Source of the DNA: Chloroflexota bacterium
Lineage (GTDB): Bacteria; Chloroflexota; Anaerolineae; Promineifilales; Promineifilaceae
Length of the DNA: 64,000 nucleotides
Assembly (NCBI GenBank): GCA_017993775.1
Contig: JAGOMA010000025.1
Location: 3,063 to 67,062 of the forward strand
Reading direction: 5' to 3'
The notes beneath the pieces are model-generated. The model saw only the letters and a program-made list of their open reading frames with translations. It made no database searches and was not told where the DNA came from. Position numbers and translations under genes: made by a program. Of the stretch, positions 42,578 through 51,112 are shown piece by piece. Numbering within the stretch: position 1 is the stretch's first letter; the number at the start of each line of letters is the position of its first letter.

Positions 42578-44023
42578 ATGACAGTTCGGCGACTTTTTAC
42601 GACGCTTTTCCTGGTAGCCCTCTTCGCTATGGCGGTGCGGGAGACCCTGGACCCCGATATGTGGTGGCATTTACGCACCGGCGAATACATCCTGCAAGAG
42701 GGCATCCCCCGGCAGGATGTTTTTTCATTTACTGTGCCAGACCACGAATGGATCACTCACGAATGGTTATCGCAGGTGTTCATGTGGGGCGTGTATCAAT
42801 TTGGCGGCTTGCCCGGTCTCATCATCGTGTTTGCCTTGTTGATTACTCTGACATTTTGGTTGGTGTATTTGGTGACGCCGGGACGGCCGTTTCTGGCTGC
42901 CTTTGTGGTGTTATTGGCGGCGTTCGCGGCGGCTATTGTGTGGGGGGCGCGGCCGCAGATATTTAATTTGTTGTTGACGGCCGTTTTCGTCTTTCTCCTG
43001 GAGCGCTTCAAAGACAAAAAAATCGGGCGGCGCGCCCTCTGGCTGCTGCCGGTAATTAGCTGCCTGTGGGCTAATTTGCACAGCGGCTACTTGTTGGGTG
43101 TGGTGCTGCTGGGCACATACACGGTGGGCGAAGCGTTGCAACAGTGGCGCGGCGGCGGCGACCGTACCCTGGCGTGGCCCGACATCCGCTTTCTGGCCAT
43201 GATCACGGCGCTGAGTTTTGGCACGGCTGTGCTGAACCCCAACGGCCCAGAATTGTGGATTTATCCCTTTTTCACTCTGGGCAGCTCGGCCATGCAGGTC
43301 TACATTCAGGAATGGCACTCGCCCGATTTCCACGTCAGCATCTTCTGGCCGTTTATCGCGCTGGCCGGATTGGGCGTTGTCGGCATGATTTTTAGCCACC
43401 GCCGCCCGACGTGGGGCGAACTGCTGCTGTTTGGCGGCACGTTGGCGGCCGGGCTGCTGTCGGCGCGTAATATCCCGTTGTTTGCCATTGTCAGCGCGCC
43501 GATTGTGGCGCGGCATGTGTTGAGCAGTTTGCATGGCACGGCCGTTTACCCCATCCTCAGCGGTGAAAAACCAGAACGGAGGGCAACGGCCGTGAAGCAG
43601 GCGCTTAACTGGCTGCTTTTGCTGCTGGCCGTGTTGGGAACGCTGGGCTGGACGGCGACAAAAATTGCCGGCAATGAGGCGGCTATCGCGGCGCGGTATC
43701 CGGTAACGGCCGTGGATTACCTGGAATCCAGCGGCCTGGCCGACCAGCCGGGTTACAACAGCTACAACTGGGGCGGCTACCTGATCTGGCGCGGGCTGCC
43801 AGTGTTTGTCGACGGCCGTGCCGACGTCTACGGCGATCCCTTCCTATTTTACTATTTACAAACGTTTGAAGTTGCCGACAATTGGCAAGAGCCGCTAGAC
43901 GACCACGCCGTCGCCTTCGTGCTCATGGAAACCGGCGCGCCGTTAACCACCTTGCTGCAAACCAGCCCAGACTGGCAGCTCGCCTTTGCCGACGACGTGG
44001 CCCAAATTTTTATCCGACGATAA
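42578..44023 (+). CDS. Polytopic GT-C-like membrane protein
   Basis: A 481-residue protein with about ten hydrophobic segments. The first loop has the conserved DPDMWWHLRTGEYILQEG and FTVPDHEWITHEWL, a pattern found in uncharacterised GT-C-like proteins that place an acidic residue near the membrane face. The soluble end (GYLIWRGLPVFVDGRADVYG) is typical of the same group. It is not certain that it is a catalytic glycosyltransferase. Between the preceding gene and this one is a short hairpin (42541-42559) that could be a weak terminator or attenuator. Confidence 0.75.
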   Translation: MTVRRLFTTLFLVALFAMAVRETLDPDMWWHLRTGEYILQEGIPRQDVFSFTVPDHEWITHEWLSQVFMWGVYQFGGLPGLIIVFALLITLTFWLVYLVTPGRPFLAAFVVLLAAFAAAIVWGARPQIFNLLLTAVFVFLLERFKDKKIGRRALWLLPVISCLWANLHSGYLLGVVLLGTYTVGEALQQWRGGGDRTLAWPDIRFLAMITALSFGTAVLNPNGPELWIYPFFTLGSSAMQVYIQEWHSPDFHVSIFWPFIALAGLGVVGMIFSHRRPTWGELLLFGGTLAAGLLSARNIPLFAIVSAPIVARHVLSSLHGTAVYPILSGEKPERRATAVKQALNWLLLLLAVLGTLGWTATKIAGNEAAIAARYPVTAVDYLESSGLADQPGYNSYNWGGYLIWRGLPVFVDGRADVYGDPFLFYYLQTFEVADNWQEPLDDHAVAFVLMETGAPLTTLLQTSPDWQLAFADDVAQIFIRR

Positions 44024-44046
44024 GGCAAACATTGGACCAACCTCCG

Positions 44047-44061
44047 AGATTGGTCCAATCT
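44047..44061. repeat. Palindrome AGATTGGTCCAATCT, copy 3
   Basis: Identical to the copies at 1467 and 25055. It lies 23 bases after the stop of the 481-residue protein and 17 bases before the next start codon. Confidence 0.8.
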
Positions 44062-44077
44062 AAGAAACCCAGGCACC

Positions 44078-45676
44078 ATGATCGACTTTTTGCGACAGCG
44101 ACAGACCCGGCGCGATTTGTTGTGGATCACCGTAGCAGCCCTGGCGGTGCAGGCTTTTTGGGCGCTGCGCATGAGCCATCCCACTTATTTTGACGCTTTC
44201 TACTACACCACCAACGCCCAACGCCTGGCTGAAGGGCATGGTTTTACCCAGGAAATCATCTGGCAGTACCTGGATCAACCTGCCGGACTGCCTGTGCCTA
44301 GTTTTACCTATTGGATGCCGCTGCCGGCCATCATTGCCGCTATTGGTTATCAAATCAGCGACAGTTTTCGCGCCGCGCAGTTCCCATTTTGGCTGCTGGC
44401 CGGATTTTTGCCCTGGTTGAGTTACGGCATCGCCTGGCATTTGAAAAAGGAACGCTGGATTGCCCGCACGGCCGCGTTGTTTACGGCCGCGGGCGGCTAT
44501 TACACGGCCTACTGGGTACAGCCGACCACATTTGTGTTGTTTGCCTGGGTGGGCGGCGGCTGCTTGCTGGCGCTGGCCTGGGCCAACGAGAAAAAGTGGC
44601 CGCGCTATTGGTTCCTGGCCGGGTTGGCCGCCGGACTAAGCCACCTGACGCGCGCCGATGGCGTGTTGCTGGTGGCCGTGGCGGGGATTATCTGGTTGTG
44701 GGACGTTTTAGATTGGCGATTGGAGATTGGGGGACGCCGCAGTCTCCAATCGCTAATGGTCAATCTCTGCTTGTTTGGCCTGGGCTATCTGCTGGTGATG
44801 GGGCCGTGGTTCTGGCGCACGTACCAGCTAATCGGCCAACCGATGTCGTCGGTGGGCACGCAGACGATCTTTTTGACGACGTATGACGATGTGTTTTCGT
44901 ACGGCCGTCAATTTACCCTCTCCAACTATCTGGCCTGGGGCTGGCCGAATATCTTGCGCTCCAAACTGGAAGCCTTGTCACTGGCGCTGCAAACGTTTGT
45001 GGCCGTCACCGGCCTGACCGTGTTTACGGTGTTTTTTGTGTGGGCTTGGGTGCGATTGGGTCGAGCGGAACGGACGAAGCGGTTTATACGGCCGTTCACC
45101 TGGTACACCTTTGTCCTGTATGGCATGATCATATTTGTGTTCACGTTTCCCGGGCAGCGCGGCAGTTTGCTGCACTCCTCCACGGCGTTGTGGCCCTGGT
45201 CTATGGCTCTGGCGGCGGTGGGCATTGATTTGGCTGTGGATTGGGTATCCGCGCGGCGTTCGGCCTGGCGGCCCGAACCTGCCAAGCGATTCTTTGCCGG
45301 GGTGTTTGTACTGTTGGTGTTTGTGGTCAGTTTTGCCGTTTCTACCCGCCAACCGCTGCAAACCGAACAAGCGGCCATCTACCGGCAGGTTGGCGAAATG
45401 ATTCCTCCCGGCACAGTTGTGATGACCGGCGATCCGCCGGGTTTGTATTACCACACGCGGCTGCCGGCTATCGCTACGCCCAACGAGCCGCCGGAAACCT
45501 TGCTGCAAGTCGCCGCCCAATTCCATGTCGGCTATCTCCTCTTCGATGTTGACCATCCTGTCCCGCTGGATGACCTTTACGACGAAAAAATCACGCTGCC
45601 CGAATTACAAAAAATCCACGATTTTGGCGCTGGGTTTGTGTTGTACCAGTTTGTTTGGAGCGAGGCGGCGCCATGA
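44078..45676 (+). CDS. Family 39-like membrane glycosyltransferase (GT-C)
   Basis: A 532-residue protein with about eleven membrane segments. The first outer loop carries YFDAFYYTTNAQRLAEGHGF and later SFTYWMPLPAIIAAIGYQIS, the DxxYY-type acidic motif of GT-C enzymes related to protein O-mannosyltransferase and ArnT. GLSHLTRADGVLLV is the conserved RxDG-type motif in a later loop. The C-terminal soluble region (GTVVMTGDPPGLYYHTRLPA) also fits. It would use the polyprenol-phosphate sugar made by the first gene of the operon. It overlaps the next gene by four bases. Confidence 0.82.
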   Translation: MIDFLRQRQTRRDLLWITVAALAVQAFWALRMSHPTYFDAFYYTTNAQRLAEGHGFTQEIIWQYLDQPAGLPVPSFTYWMPLPAIIAAIGYQISDSFRAAQFPFWLLAGFLPWLSYGIAWHLKKERWIARTAALFTAAGGYYTAYWVQPTTFVLFAWVGGGCLLALAWANEKKWPRYWFLAGLAAGLSHLTRADGVLLVAVAGIIWLWDVLDWRLEIGGRRSLQSLMVNLCLFGLGYLLVMGPWFWRTYQLIGQPMSSVGTQTIFLTTYDDVFSYGRQFTLSNYLAWGWPNILRSKLEALSLALQTFVAVTGLTVFTVFFVWAWVRLGRAERTKRFIRPFTWYTFVLYGMIIFVFTFPGQRGSLLHSSTALWPWSMALAAVGIDLAVDWVSARRSAWRPEPAKRFFAGVFVLLVFVVSFAVSTRQPLQTEQAAIYRQVGEMIPPGTVVMTGDPPGLYYHTRLPAIATPNEPPETLLQVAAQFHVGYLLFDVDHPVPLDDLYDEKITLPELQKIHDFGAGFVLYQFVWSEAAP

Positions 45677-47199
45677 ACCGGCGTTGGTGGGTTGTGGGGG
45701 CTGTGGTTCTGGTCGTCGCGCTGTTTGTCGGCTGGTCGGCGCGGCAAGGCGGCCTGGGCTTTCCTTTGGATGACGGCTGGATCCATCAAACCTATGCGCG
45801 GAGTCTGGCGCGGAACGGCCGTTGGGAATATGTGCCTGGGGTTGTGAGCGCCGGGTCCACATCGCCGCTGTGGACCATGCTTCTGGCGGTAGGCTATGGG
45901 CTGCGCCTGCCTTATTTGCTGTGGGCGTATGTGCTGGGCGGGTTGTCGCTGTTGTGGCTGGCATTGGCCGGGATGCAGTTGTGGCGTACGTTATGGCCCG
46001 ATTATGCCCAAAAAGATTGGCTGGCCGGTCTGACATTGGTTTTGACGTGGCCGTTGGTGTGGGGGGCGGTTAGCGGCATGGAAACGGTACTCTTTGCCGC
46101 GTTGGGGATGCAGATTGTGGCATTGTACGGCCGTATGATTTTAGACGACAAAACCCACTTTCATTGGAAAAAAATAGCCGCGCTGGGCTTTTTATCCGGT
46201 TTGCTCATTCTGACGCGCCCAGACGGATTGGTGCTGCTTCTGCTGATAGCCCTGGGACTGCTCCTGCTGCCGATTCCTTTGGGTAAACGCTTGCAGGCTG
46301 AGGTTTTGTTTGGTTTGCTAACGGCCGTGCCGCTGCTGCCCTATTTTGTTTTTAATTTAACCGCCAGCGGCAGCATTTGGCCAAACACGTTTTACGCCAA
46401 ACAAGCCGAATACCAGGCGCTGCTGGCCGCGCCGCTCTTGAAGCGATTTGTCGGCCTACTCTATTTTAGTTTGGGCGGTCCGGCGGCAGGTTGGCGCGGC
46501 ATGAGCAGCGCCCATCTGCTGCTGCTGCCCGGCGTGATTGTGGCTGGCTGGCAGGCATTAATGGCCGATTGGCGCGGCCGTATGCTGGCGCGCACGCTGC
46601 CCTTGTGGTGGGCTGGGGGGCATGTGCTGCTCTATGCCTGGCGGCTGCCGGTGACGTATCAACACGGCCGTTACCTCTTTGCCGCGCTGCCGATTTGGGT
46701 GTTGTATGGGCTGGCGGGCTGGTTGTGGCTGTTGGGAAAAGTGGGAAACGGCCGTCAGGCTCGCATTCTCAAACAGGCAGCCGGACTAACATTCGGTTTG
46801 CTATTACTGCTGTTTTTGCTGCTGGGCGTGCAGAGCTACGCCACCGACGTGGCGTTTATTGAAGGTGAAATGGTGGATGTGGCCCATTGGCTGGCCGCCA
46901 ATACGCCGCCAGACGCGCTGATTGCCGCCCACGATATTGGCGCGATAGGGTATTTTGCGGAACGGCCGTTGCTGGACCTGGCCGGACTCATCTCGCCAGA
47001 AATCATTCCACTGTTGTCGGACGAACTTAGTTTGGCGGCTTACGTCCGGGCCAGCGGGGCCGAGTATCTGGTCACCGCGCCTGGTTGGGACTATGTGACC
47101 CTGACAACAGATCCGGAGAGTACCTGGTTATACTCGGCTGATTTTGCCTGGACGGAGGCGCAAGGGGTGCGAGGAACGGCCGTGTATAAACTGCCCTGA
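45673..47199 (+). CDS. Second GT-C-like membrane glycosyltransferase
   Basis: A 508-residue polytopic protein. FPLDDGWIHQTYARSLARNG is the first-loop acidic motif (DDxWI), and LLILTRPDGLVLLLLIALGL matches the conserved TRPDG motif of family 39-like enzymes. The sequence has about ten hydrophobic segments and a C-terminal soluble part (PPDALIAAHDIGAIGYFAER). The catalytic acceptor is unknown. Its start overlaps the stop of the previous gene (ATGA), so the last two genes are translationally coupled. It ends the envelope-glycan operon. Confidence 0.82.
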   Translation: MNRRWWVVGAVVLVVALFVGWSARQGGLGFPLDDGWIHQTYARSLARNGRWEYVPGVVSAGSTSPLWTMLLAVGYGLRLPYLLWAYVLGGLSLLWLALAGMQLWRTLWPDYAQKDWLAGLTLVLTWPLVWGAVSGMETVLFAALGMQIVALYGRMILDDKTHFHWKKIAALGFLSGLLILTRPDGLVLLLLIALGLLLLPIPLGKRLQAEVLFGLLTAVPLLPYFVFNLTASGSIWPNTFYAKQAEYQALLAAPLLKRFVGLLYFSLGGPAAGWRGMSSAHLLLLPGVIVAGWQALMADWRGRMLARTLPLWWAGGHVLLYAWRLPVTYQHGRYLFAALPIWVLYGLAGWLWLLGKVGNGRQARILKQAAGLTFGLLLLLFLLLGVQSYATDVAFIEGEMVDVAHWLAANTPPDALIAAHDIGAIGYFAERPLLDLAGLISPEIIPLLSDELSLAAYVRASGAEYLVTAPGWDYVTLTTDPESTWLYSADFAWTEAQGVRGTAVYKLP

Positions 47200-47227
47200 A
47201 AACCATTCGTGTATTCACCGCACAGGT

Positions 47228-47257
47228 TTGCAAATGCTTTCTTTTTCATGGTATACT
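47228..47257 (+). promoter_or_regulatory. Promoter of the response regulator/histidine kinase operon
   Basis: TTGCAA (47228-47233) and TATACT (47252-47257) are separated by 18 bases, with TG just before the -10 (extended -10). Transcription would start near 47264, about 100 bases before the start codon. Confidence 0.5.
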
Positions 47258-47362
47258 GCCACTATTCCCAACAAACCAATACGACAATCTACGTGAAGCA
47301 CCTACATGGTTTGAATAGCCCCGCAACAAATCGGTTCAGCAAAAAATAAGAGGTGAGTTTCT

Positions 47363-48058
47363 GTGTCAGAACAAATCAAAGTACTCATTGTTGATGATCA
47401 TCCTTTATTCCGTCAGGGTCTCAAAGATTTGTTAGATACCGATCCAATTATGAACGTAATTGGCGAGGCTGCTGATGGAGAAGTTGCTATCGAAATGGTC
47501 TACGATGTTAGGCCCGATGTCATTTTGATGGACATAAACTTGCCGACCATCAATGGGTTGCAAGTAACCCGCAAAATAAAAACCCAACTGGCAGACGTTA
47601 AAGTAATCATGATCACCGGCTACGACGATGCAGAACAAGTCTTTCATGCATTCCGTGTTGGCGCATCAGCCTATTGCCCCAAAGATGTCACGCCAGAGTC
47701 GCTCACCAGCATCATTCAGGCTGTAGTAACCGGGAAATATGCCGTCGGTGAAAAGATTATGTCTTATGATGAACTTCTCGCCTGGATTGAGCAGAAAATC
47801 GGCCGTTTCAGCGGCCCATTAATGGGTGACAGCGACGAACTATTTGTACCGCTTTCCCCGCGTGAAATGGAAATTCTTGAACACGTCACCAAGGGACTAA
47901 GCAATAAAGAAATTGCCTACAAACTTGGAATAAGCCATCAAACCGTAAAAAACCACATGACCGCCATCCTACGAAAATTACGAGTAGACGACCGGACGCA
48001 AGCGGCCGTCTATGCGCTACGTCATGGTTGGGTACGTTTAGAAGGCACTCAACCATAA
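47363..48058 (+). CDS. NarL/FixJ-family response regulator
   Basis: A 231-residue regulator. The receiver (1-125) has the acidic pair at D11/D12, phosphoacceptor D57 (VILMDINLP) and the conserved lysine in AYCPKDVTP. A LuxR-type helix-turn-helix (about 160-225) has SPREMEILEHVTKGLSNKEI and GISHQTVKNHMTAILRKL. It is paired with the DegS-type kinase that begins 31 bases later. Its position immediately before the Tad locus suggests it may control pilus production; that is inference. The start follows AGAGGTG. Confidence 0.94.
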   Translation: MSEQIKVLIVDDHPLFRQGLKDLLDTDPIMNVIGEAADGEVAIEMVYDVRPDVILMDINLPTINGLQVTRKIKTQLADVKVIMITGYDDAEQVFHAFRVGASAYCPKDVTPESLTSIIQAVVTGKYAVGEKIMSYDELLAWIEQKIGRFSGPLMGDSDELFVPLSPREMEILEHVTKGLSNKEIAYKLGISHQTVKNHMTAILRKLRVDDRTQAAVYALRHGWVRLEGTQP

Positions 48059-48088
48059 AAATCCAATCGGCACAGGAATTAACGTCCC

Positions 48089-49153
48089 ATGATCGAAGAA
48101 GCAATCGGTGATTCGCTGCAAGGTTTTCTTGAGGAAGCGCAGAAAGATTACGAACAAACCCAGAGAGATCTGAAAGAGATCGACATTCTCATCAAGCAAA
48201 GTGCTGCCGAAGTAGAGCGCTTGGCTCAGCGAAACGCACAGGTAACTAATTATACGCGCCAACTTCAAACAAATTTCGAAACATTACCTCGCGAAGATAT
48301 TAAAGAAGCATACGAAGCTCTGAACGATGTCCAGCAACGTTTGTTTACCATGCGTGGTCAACTCGAGAAACTGCAAAGCGATCAACGCAACCTTGAGCGA
48401 TTATCAGAATTTCAGCGCCGTTTATTAGATTTGACAGAAGATATGGGTTCGGTTCCCACGAGCGCTAAAAACCCTGTTCGAAAAGTAGCCGGAGACCAAT
48501 CAAATGTTATCCGGGTTATTCAGACAGAAGAATTGGGGCGTCAAAGCCTGGTACGACGAATGCATGATGGCCCAGCCTCATCGTTGAGTAATTTCATTTT
48601 ACAGGCTGAGATTTGCCAGCGGTTTTTCGATGTCAACCCAGACCGGGCCCGGGCCGAATTGAACGCCCTTAAAGGGGCGGCTGCGGCCACCTTTAACGAC
48701 GTTAAAGATTTTATCTTCGATTTGCGCCCGATGATGTTAGATGATTTGGGCGTTGTGCCCACCTTACGCCGCTATGTGGAATCATTTCAAGAGAAAAACA
48801 GCATTTCTGTACCGATTACTGTGACAGGTGTAGAGCGGCGGCTCGAAAGCCATATTGAAGTAACAATTTTTCGGGGCGTACAGGAACTGCTGAATAATTC
48901 ATTGCTGCATGCTCAGGCGACACAAGTTCAGGTTTCATTAGATCTGGCGCAGGACTTGGTTCAGGCAGTTGTTGAAGATAATGGAAGTGGGTTTAATGTA
49001 GATGAGACTTTGAATTCTAACAGCCGTACGATTGGGTTGTCTTCTTTGCGTGAACGCATCGAAATGCTGGGCGGCGAAATGAAAATACAAAGTAGAATGG
49101 GCCATGGGACGCGTGTGGAATTTGCTATTCCTATCACCATGGATACCTATTAA
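48089..49153 (+). CDS. Cytoplasmic DegS/NarX-type histidine kinase
   Basis: A 354-residue soluble kinase without membrane segments. The first 115 residues are a long coiled coil (EEAQKDYEQTQRDLKEIDIL; YEALNDVQQRLFTMRGQLEK). Dimerisation and phosphoacceptor domain HisKA_3 follows, with H159 in LVRRMHDGPASSLSNFILQA. The HATPase has ELLNNSLLHAQATQVQVSLD (N box) and VVEDNGSGFNVDE (G1), with TIGLSSLRERIEMLGGEMKI as the G2 region. It would phosphorylate D57 of the upstream regulator. The coiled coil suggests sensing of an intracellular or protein-delivered signal. Confidence 0.93.
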   Translation: MIEEAIGDSLQGFLEEAQKDYEQTQRDLKEIDILIKQSAAEVERLAQRNAQVTNYTRQLQTNFETLPREDIKEAYEALNDVQQRLFTMRGQLEKLQSDQRNLERLSEFQRRLLDLTEDMGSVPTSAKNPVRKVAGDQSNVIRVIQTEELGRQSLVRRMHDGPASSLSNFILQAEICQRFFDVNPDRARAELNALKGAAAATFNDVKDFIFDLRPMMLDDLGVVPTLRRYVESFQEKNSISVPITVTGVERRLESHIEVTIFRGVQELLNNSLLHAQATQVQVSLDLAQDLVQAVVEDNGSGFNVDETLNSNSRTIGLSSLRERIEMLGGEMKIQSRMGHGTRVEFAIPITMDTY

Positions 49154-49264
49154 AAAACGGGATATTTTCAGTACCACACTCCTATTGCTACTCGAGCTTT
49201 TAATCGCTATTCTATAGCTAAATATTTTATAAGCTTTTTTCAATTTATTTGGAGGTATATCAAG

Positions 49265-49414
49265 ATGTTATTTTTACAACGTGAAGACGGTCAAGGTTTG
49301 GTAGAATATGCATTGGTACTCGTCTTGGTGGCTGTTGTCATCATCGCCATTCTGACCCTATTGGGACCCCAGATTGGTAATGTTTTCAGCAAAATTACCA
49401 ACGGCCTCAAATAG
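49265..49414 (+). CDS. flp: Flp-type major pilin, 49 residues
   Basis: A short gene with a GGAGGT site nine bases before the ATG. The encoded protein starts MLFLQREDGQGLVEYALVLV and continues with one hydrophobic helix and a short polar tail (GPQIGNVFSKITNGLK). Glu14 and Tyr15 in GLVEYALVLV are the Flp hallmark (position 5/6 after the G-L/V cleavage site). The leader MLFLQREDGQG would be removed by a TadV/CpaA prepilin peptidase, which is not in the window. It assembles into the Tad fibre using the CpaF, TadB and TadC proteins encoded downstream. A strong terminator follows, allowing separate high expression. Confidence 0.93.
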   Translation: MLFLQREDGQGLVEYALVLVLVAVVIIAILTLLGPQIGNVFSKITNGLK

Positions 49415-49458
49415 TCCAAGATTTCATATCGTTAGATTGTTGATTAGTATTTAGTTTG

Positions 49459-49498
49459 AAACAGGATCCTATCGTTAGACAGGATCCTGTTTTTATTT
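49459..49498 (+). terminator. Rho-independent terminator after flp
   Basis: AACAGGATCCT at 49460-49470 and AGGATCCTGTT at 49481-49491 form the stem; a T-rich tract follows. It separates the pilin transcript from the cpaE transcript. Confidence 0.9.
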
Positions 49499-49617
49499 GT
49501 GTGTTAGGCAATGTAGCCTGACTGCGGTACAATTCTTTTGTGCTTCACCATGACCATCTCTGCTATTTTCGCCACGAGCACCCAGGAATACTAGGTTAAA
49601 ATACCCATTTGCTTCTA

Positions 49618-49645
49618 TTGACAATACTAAGGATCATAGTAAGAT
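49618..49645 (+). promoter_or_regulatory. Probable promoter of the cpaE-cpaF-tadBC operon
   Basis: TTGACA (49618-49623) and TAAGAT (49640-49645) lie 16 bases apart. It would leave a leader of about 180 bases before cpaE. Confidence 0.5.
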
Positions 49646-49828
49646 GATTTTAGTTAACTTGGCAAATGATTAACGGGTATCTTTTAACATATGGGATCTT
49701 GCTTGTCTACCCAGATCAGATTTAACCCCATTTTTTCACTGTCCCAAGTGAGTAAGTCTTTGATGCCTGTCTGGTATGTTGCCAGTGATTGTTATTGCCT
49801 TAAATCAAACTAACCTATTGGAACGATA

Positions 49829-51097
49829 ATGTCAGAAACTATTCGTGTATTAATTGTTGATGATCTACCGGAGACGAGAGAGAACGTCCGAAAGTTGTTG
49901 CAGTTCGAGTCTGATATTGAGGTGATCGGTCAAGCGGGAACTGGTGAACAGGCTGTTGATATGGCTCAGGAACATCGACCGGATATCATCTTGATGGATA
50001 TTAATATGCCGGGTATTGATGGTATAGGAGCCAGCCAGAAGATATCCGAGTTAGTGCCGACGACGCAAATAATTATTATGTCGGTACAAAGTGATTCTGA
50101 TTACCTGCGACGAGCAATGCTTGCGGGTGCACGTGATTTCTTGACGAAGCCTTTTGGTGGTGATGAGTTGGTGGCTGCGGTTCGTCGAGTTCATGCTAAA
50201 AGACCTGTGATACGGACGGGGTCTCAGCCGATGCAAACGGCCGTGCGGGCGGGTTCTCCACAAACGGCCGTTGCTCCAGTAAGAGGGCACATGTTAGCCG
50301 TTTTTAGCCCAAAAGGAGGTAGTGGTTGTACTACCTTGGCTATTAACATGGCGATTTCATTAGCCTCCAGCGACCATCGTACTATATTAGTCGATGGCAG
50401 TCTGCAATTTGGCGATGTCGCTGTCATGCTAAACATGAAACCCGTGACAAGTGTTGTCGACTTAAGTGCGCGCGATAGTGAAATTGACGCTGATTTAATC
50501 AACAGCGTCGTACAGGTCCATCGAAGTGGTTTACACGTTCTGATGTCCCCGCCGCGCCCAGAAATGGCAGATGTCGTTACAGAAGCCAGTTTAAAAGTAT
50601 TATGGGCCAGCTTACGGCAGATTTATGACTACATCATCGTAGACACAACATCCAGCCTGAATGATATTGCCTTATCAATATTGGATGAAGCAGATCGTAT
50701 TTTGTTGGTCACGCAACAGAATTTACCCAGCTTAAAAAATGTCAGCCGTTTTTTCGATTTAGCCCAAAGTTTAGAATACCAACAGAAAAAAGTTTGGCTC
50801 GTAGTAAACCGGCTGTCCACGAAACAGGGTATTTCCGTGAAAGATATTAGCGAAACGCTAAAACGACCTGTTTTAATGACTATTCCTGAAGACGATTTAA
50901 CAGTCAGTTCAGCTATTGATCAAGGCGTTCCCGTGATCCTCGGTTCAAATAAGAAGAAGCCGATAGGTCTGGCGCTTGTCAAACTGGCTGAAATGGTAGC
51001 TCAAGAATTAGGTAAAGAAAAAATAGACGGCGCGAACGGTCATGCAGAAAAAGCAGATACAAGTGGATTGTTTGGACGCCTATTCGGCAAACGGTAA
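49829..51097 (+). CDS. cpaE: CpaE/TadZ-like localisation ATPase with N-terminal receiver
   Basis: A 422-residue protein. A receiver domain (1-122) retains D57 in IILMDINMPG and the lysine in DFLTKPFGG. After a linker, residues about 154-390 form a ParA/MinD-like domain: FSPKGGSGCTTLAINMAISL, with the signature lysine K162 but Cys167 in place of the second P-loop lysine. ILVDGSLQFGDVAVMLNM and YDYIIVDTTSSLNDIAL are switch strands. This family localises Tad machines at the cell pole. A full receiver (many relatives have a degenerate one) hints at phospho-control by the preceding two-component system. It is followed 15 bases later by cpaF. Confidence 0.92.
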   Translation: MSETIRVLIVDDLPETRENVRKLLQFESDIEVIGQAGTGEQAVDMAQEHRPDIILMDINMPGIDGIGASQKISELVPTTQIIIMSVQSDSDYLRRAMLAGARDFLTKPFGGDELVAAVRRVHAKRPVIRTGSQPMQTAVRAGSPQTAVAPVRGHMLAVFSPKGGSGCTTLAINMAISLASSDHRTILVDGSLQFGDVAVMLNMKPVTSVVDLSARDSEIDADLINSVVQVHRSGLHVLMSPPRPEMADVVTEASLKVLWASLRQIYDYIIVDTTSSLNDIALSILDEADRILLVTQQNLPSLKNVSRFFDLAQSLEYQQKKVWLVVNRLSTKQGISVKDISETLKRPVLMTIPEDDLTVSSAIDQGVPVILGSNKKKPIGLALVKLAEMVAQELGKEKIDGANGHAEKADTSGLFGRLFGKR

Positions 51098-51112
51098 GGT
51101 GGAGGTTAAGCG

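Larger units (their letters stand above)
49415..49828. other. Intergenic region between flp and cpaE
   Basis: No gene is seen. It holds the flp terminator, a probable promoter at 49618 and a long (about 180 base) leader before cpaE. The DNA is AT-rich compared with the rest of the window. Confidence 0.6.
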
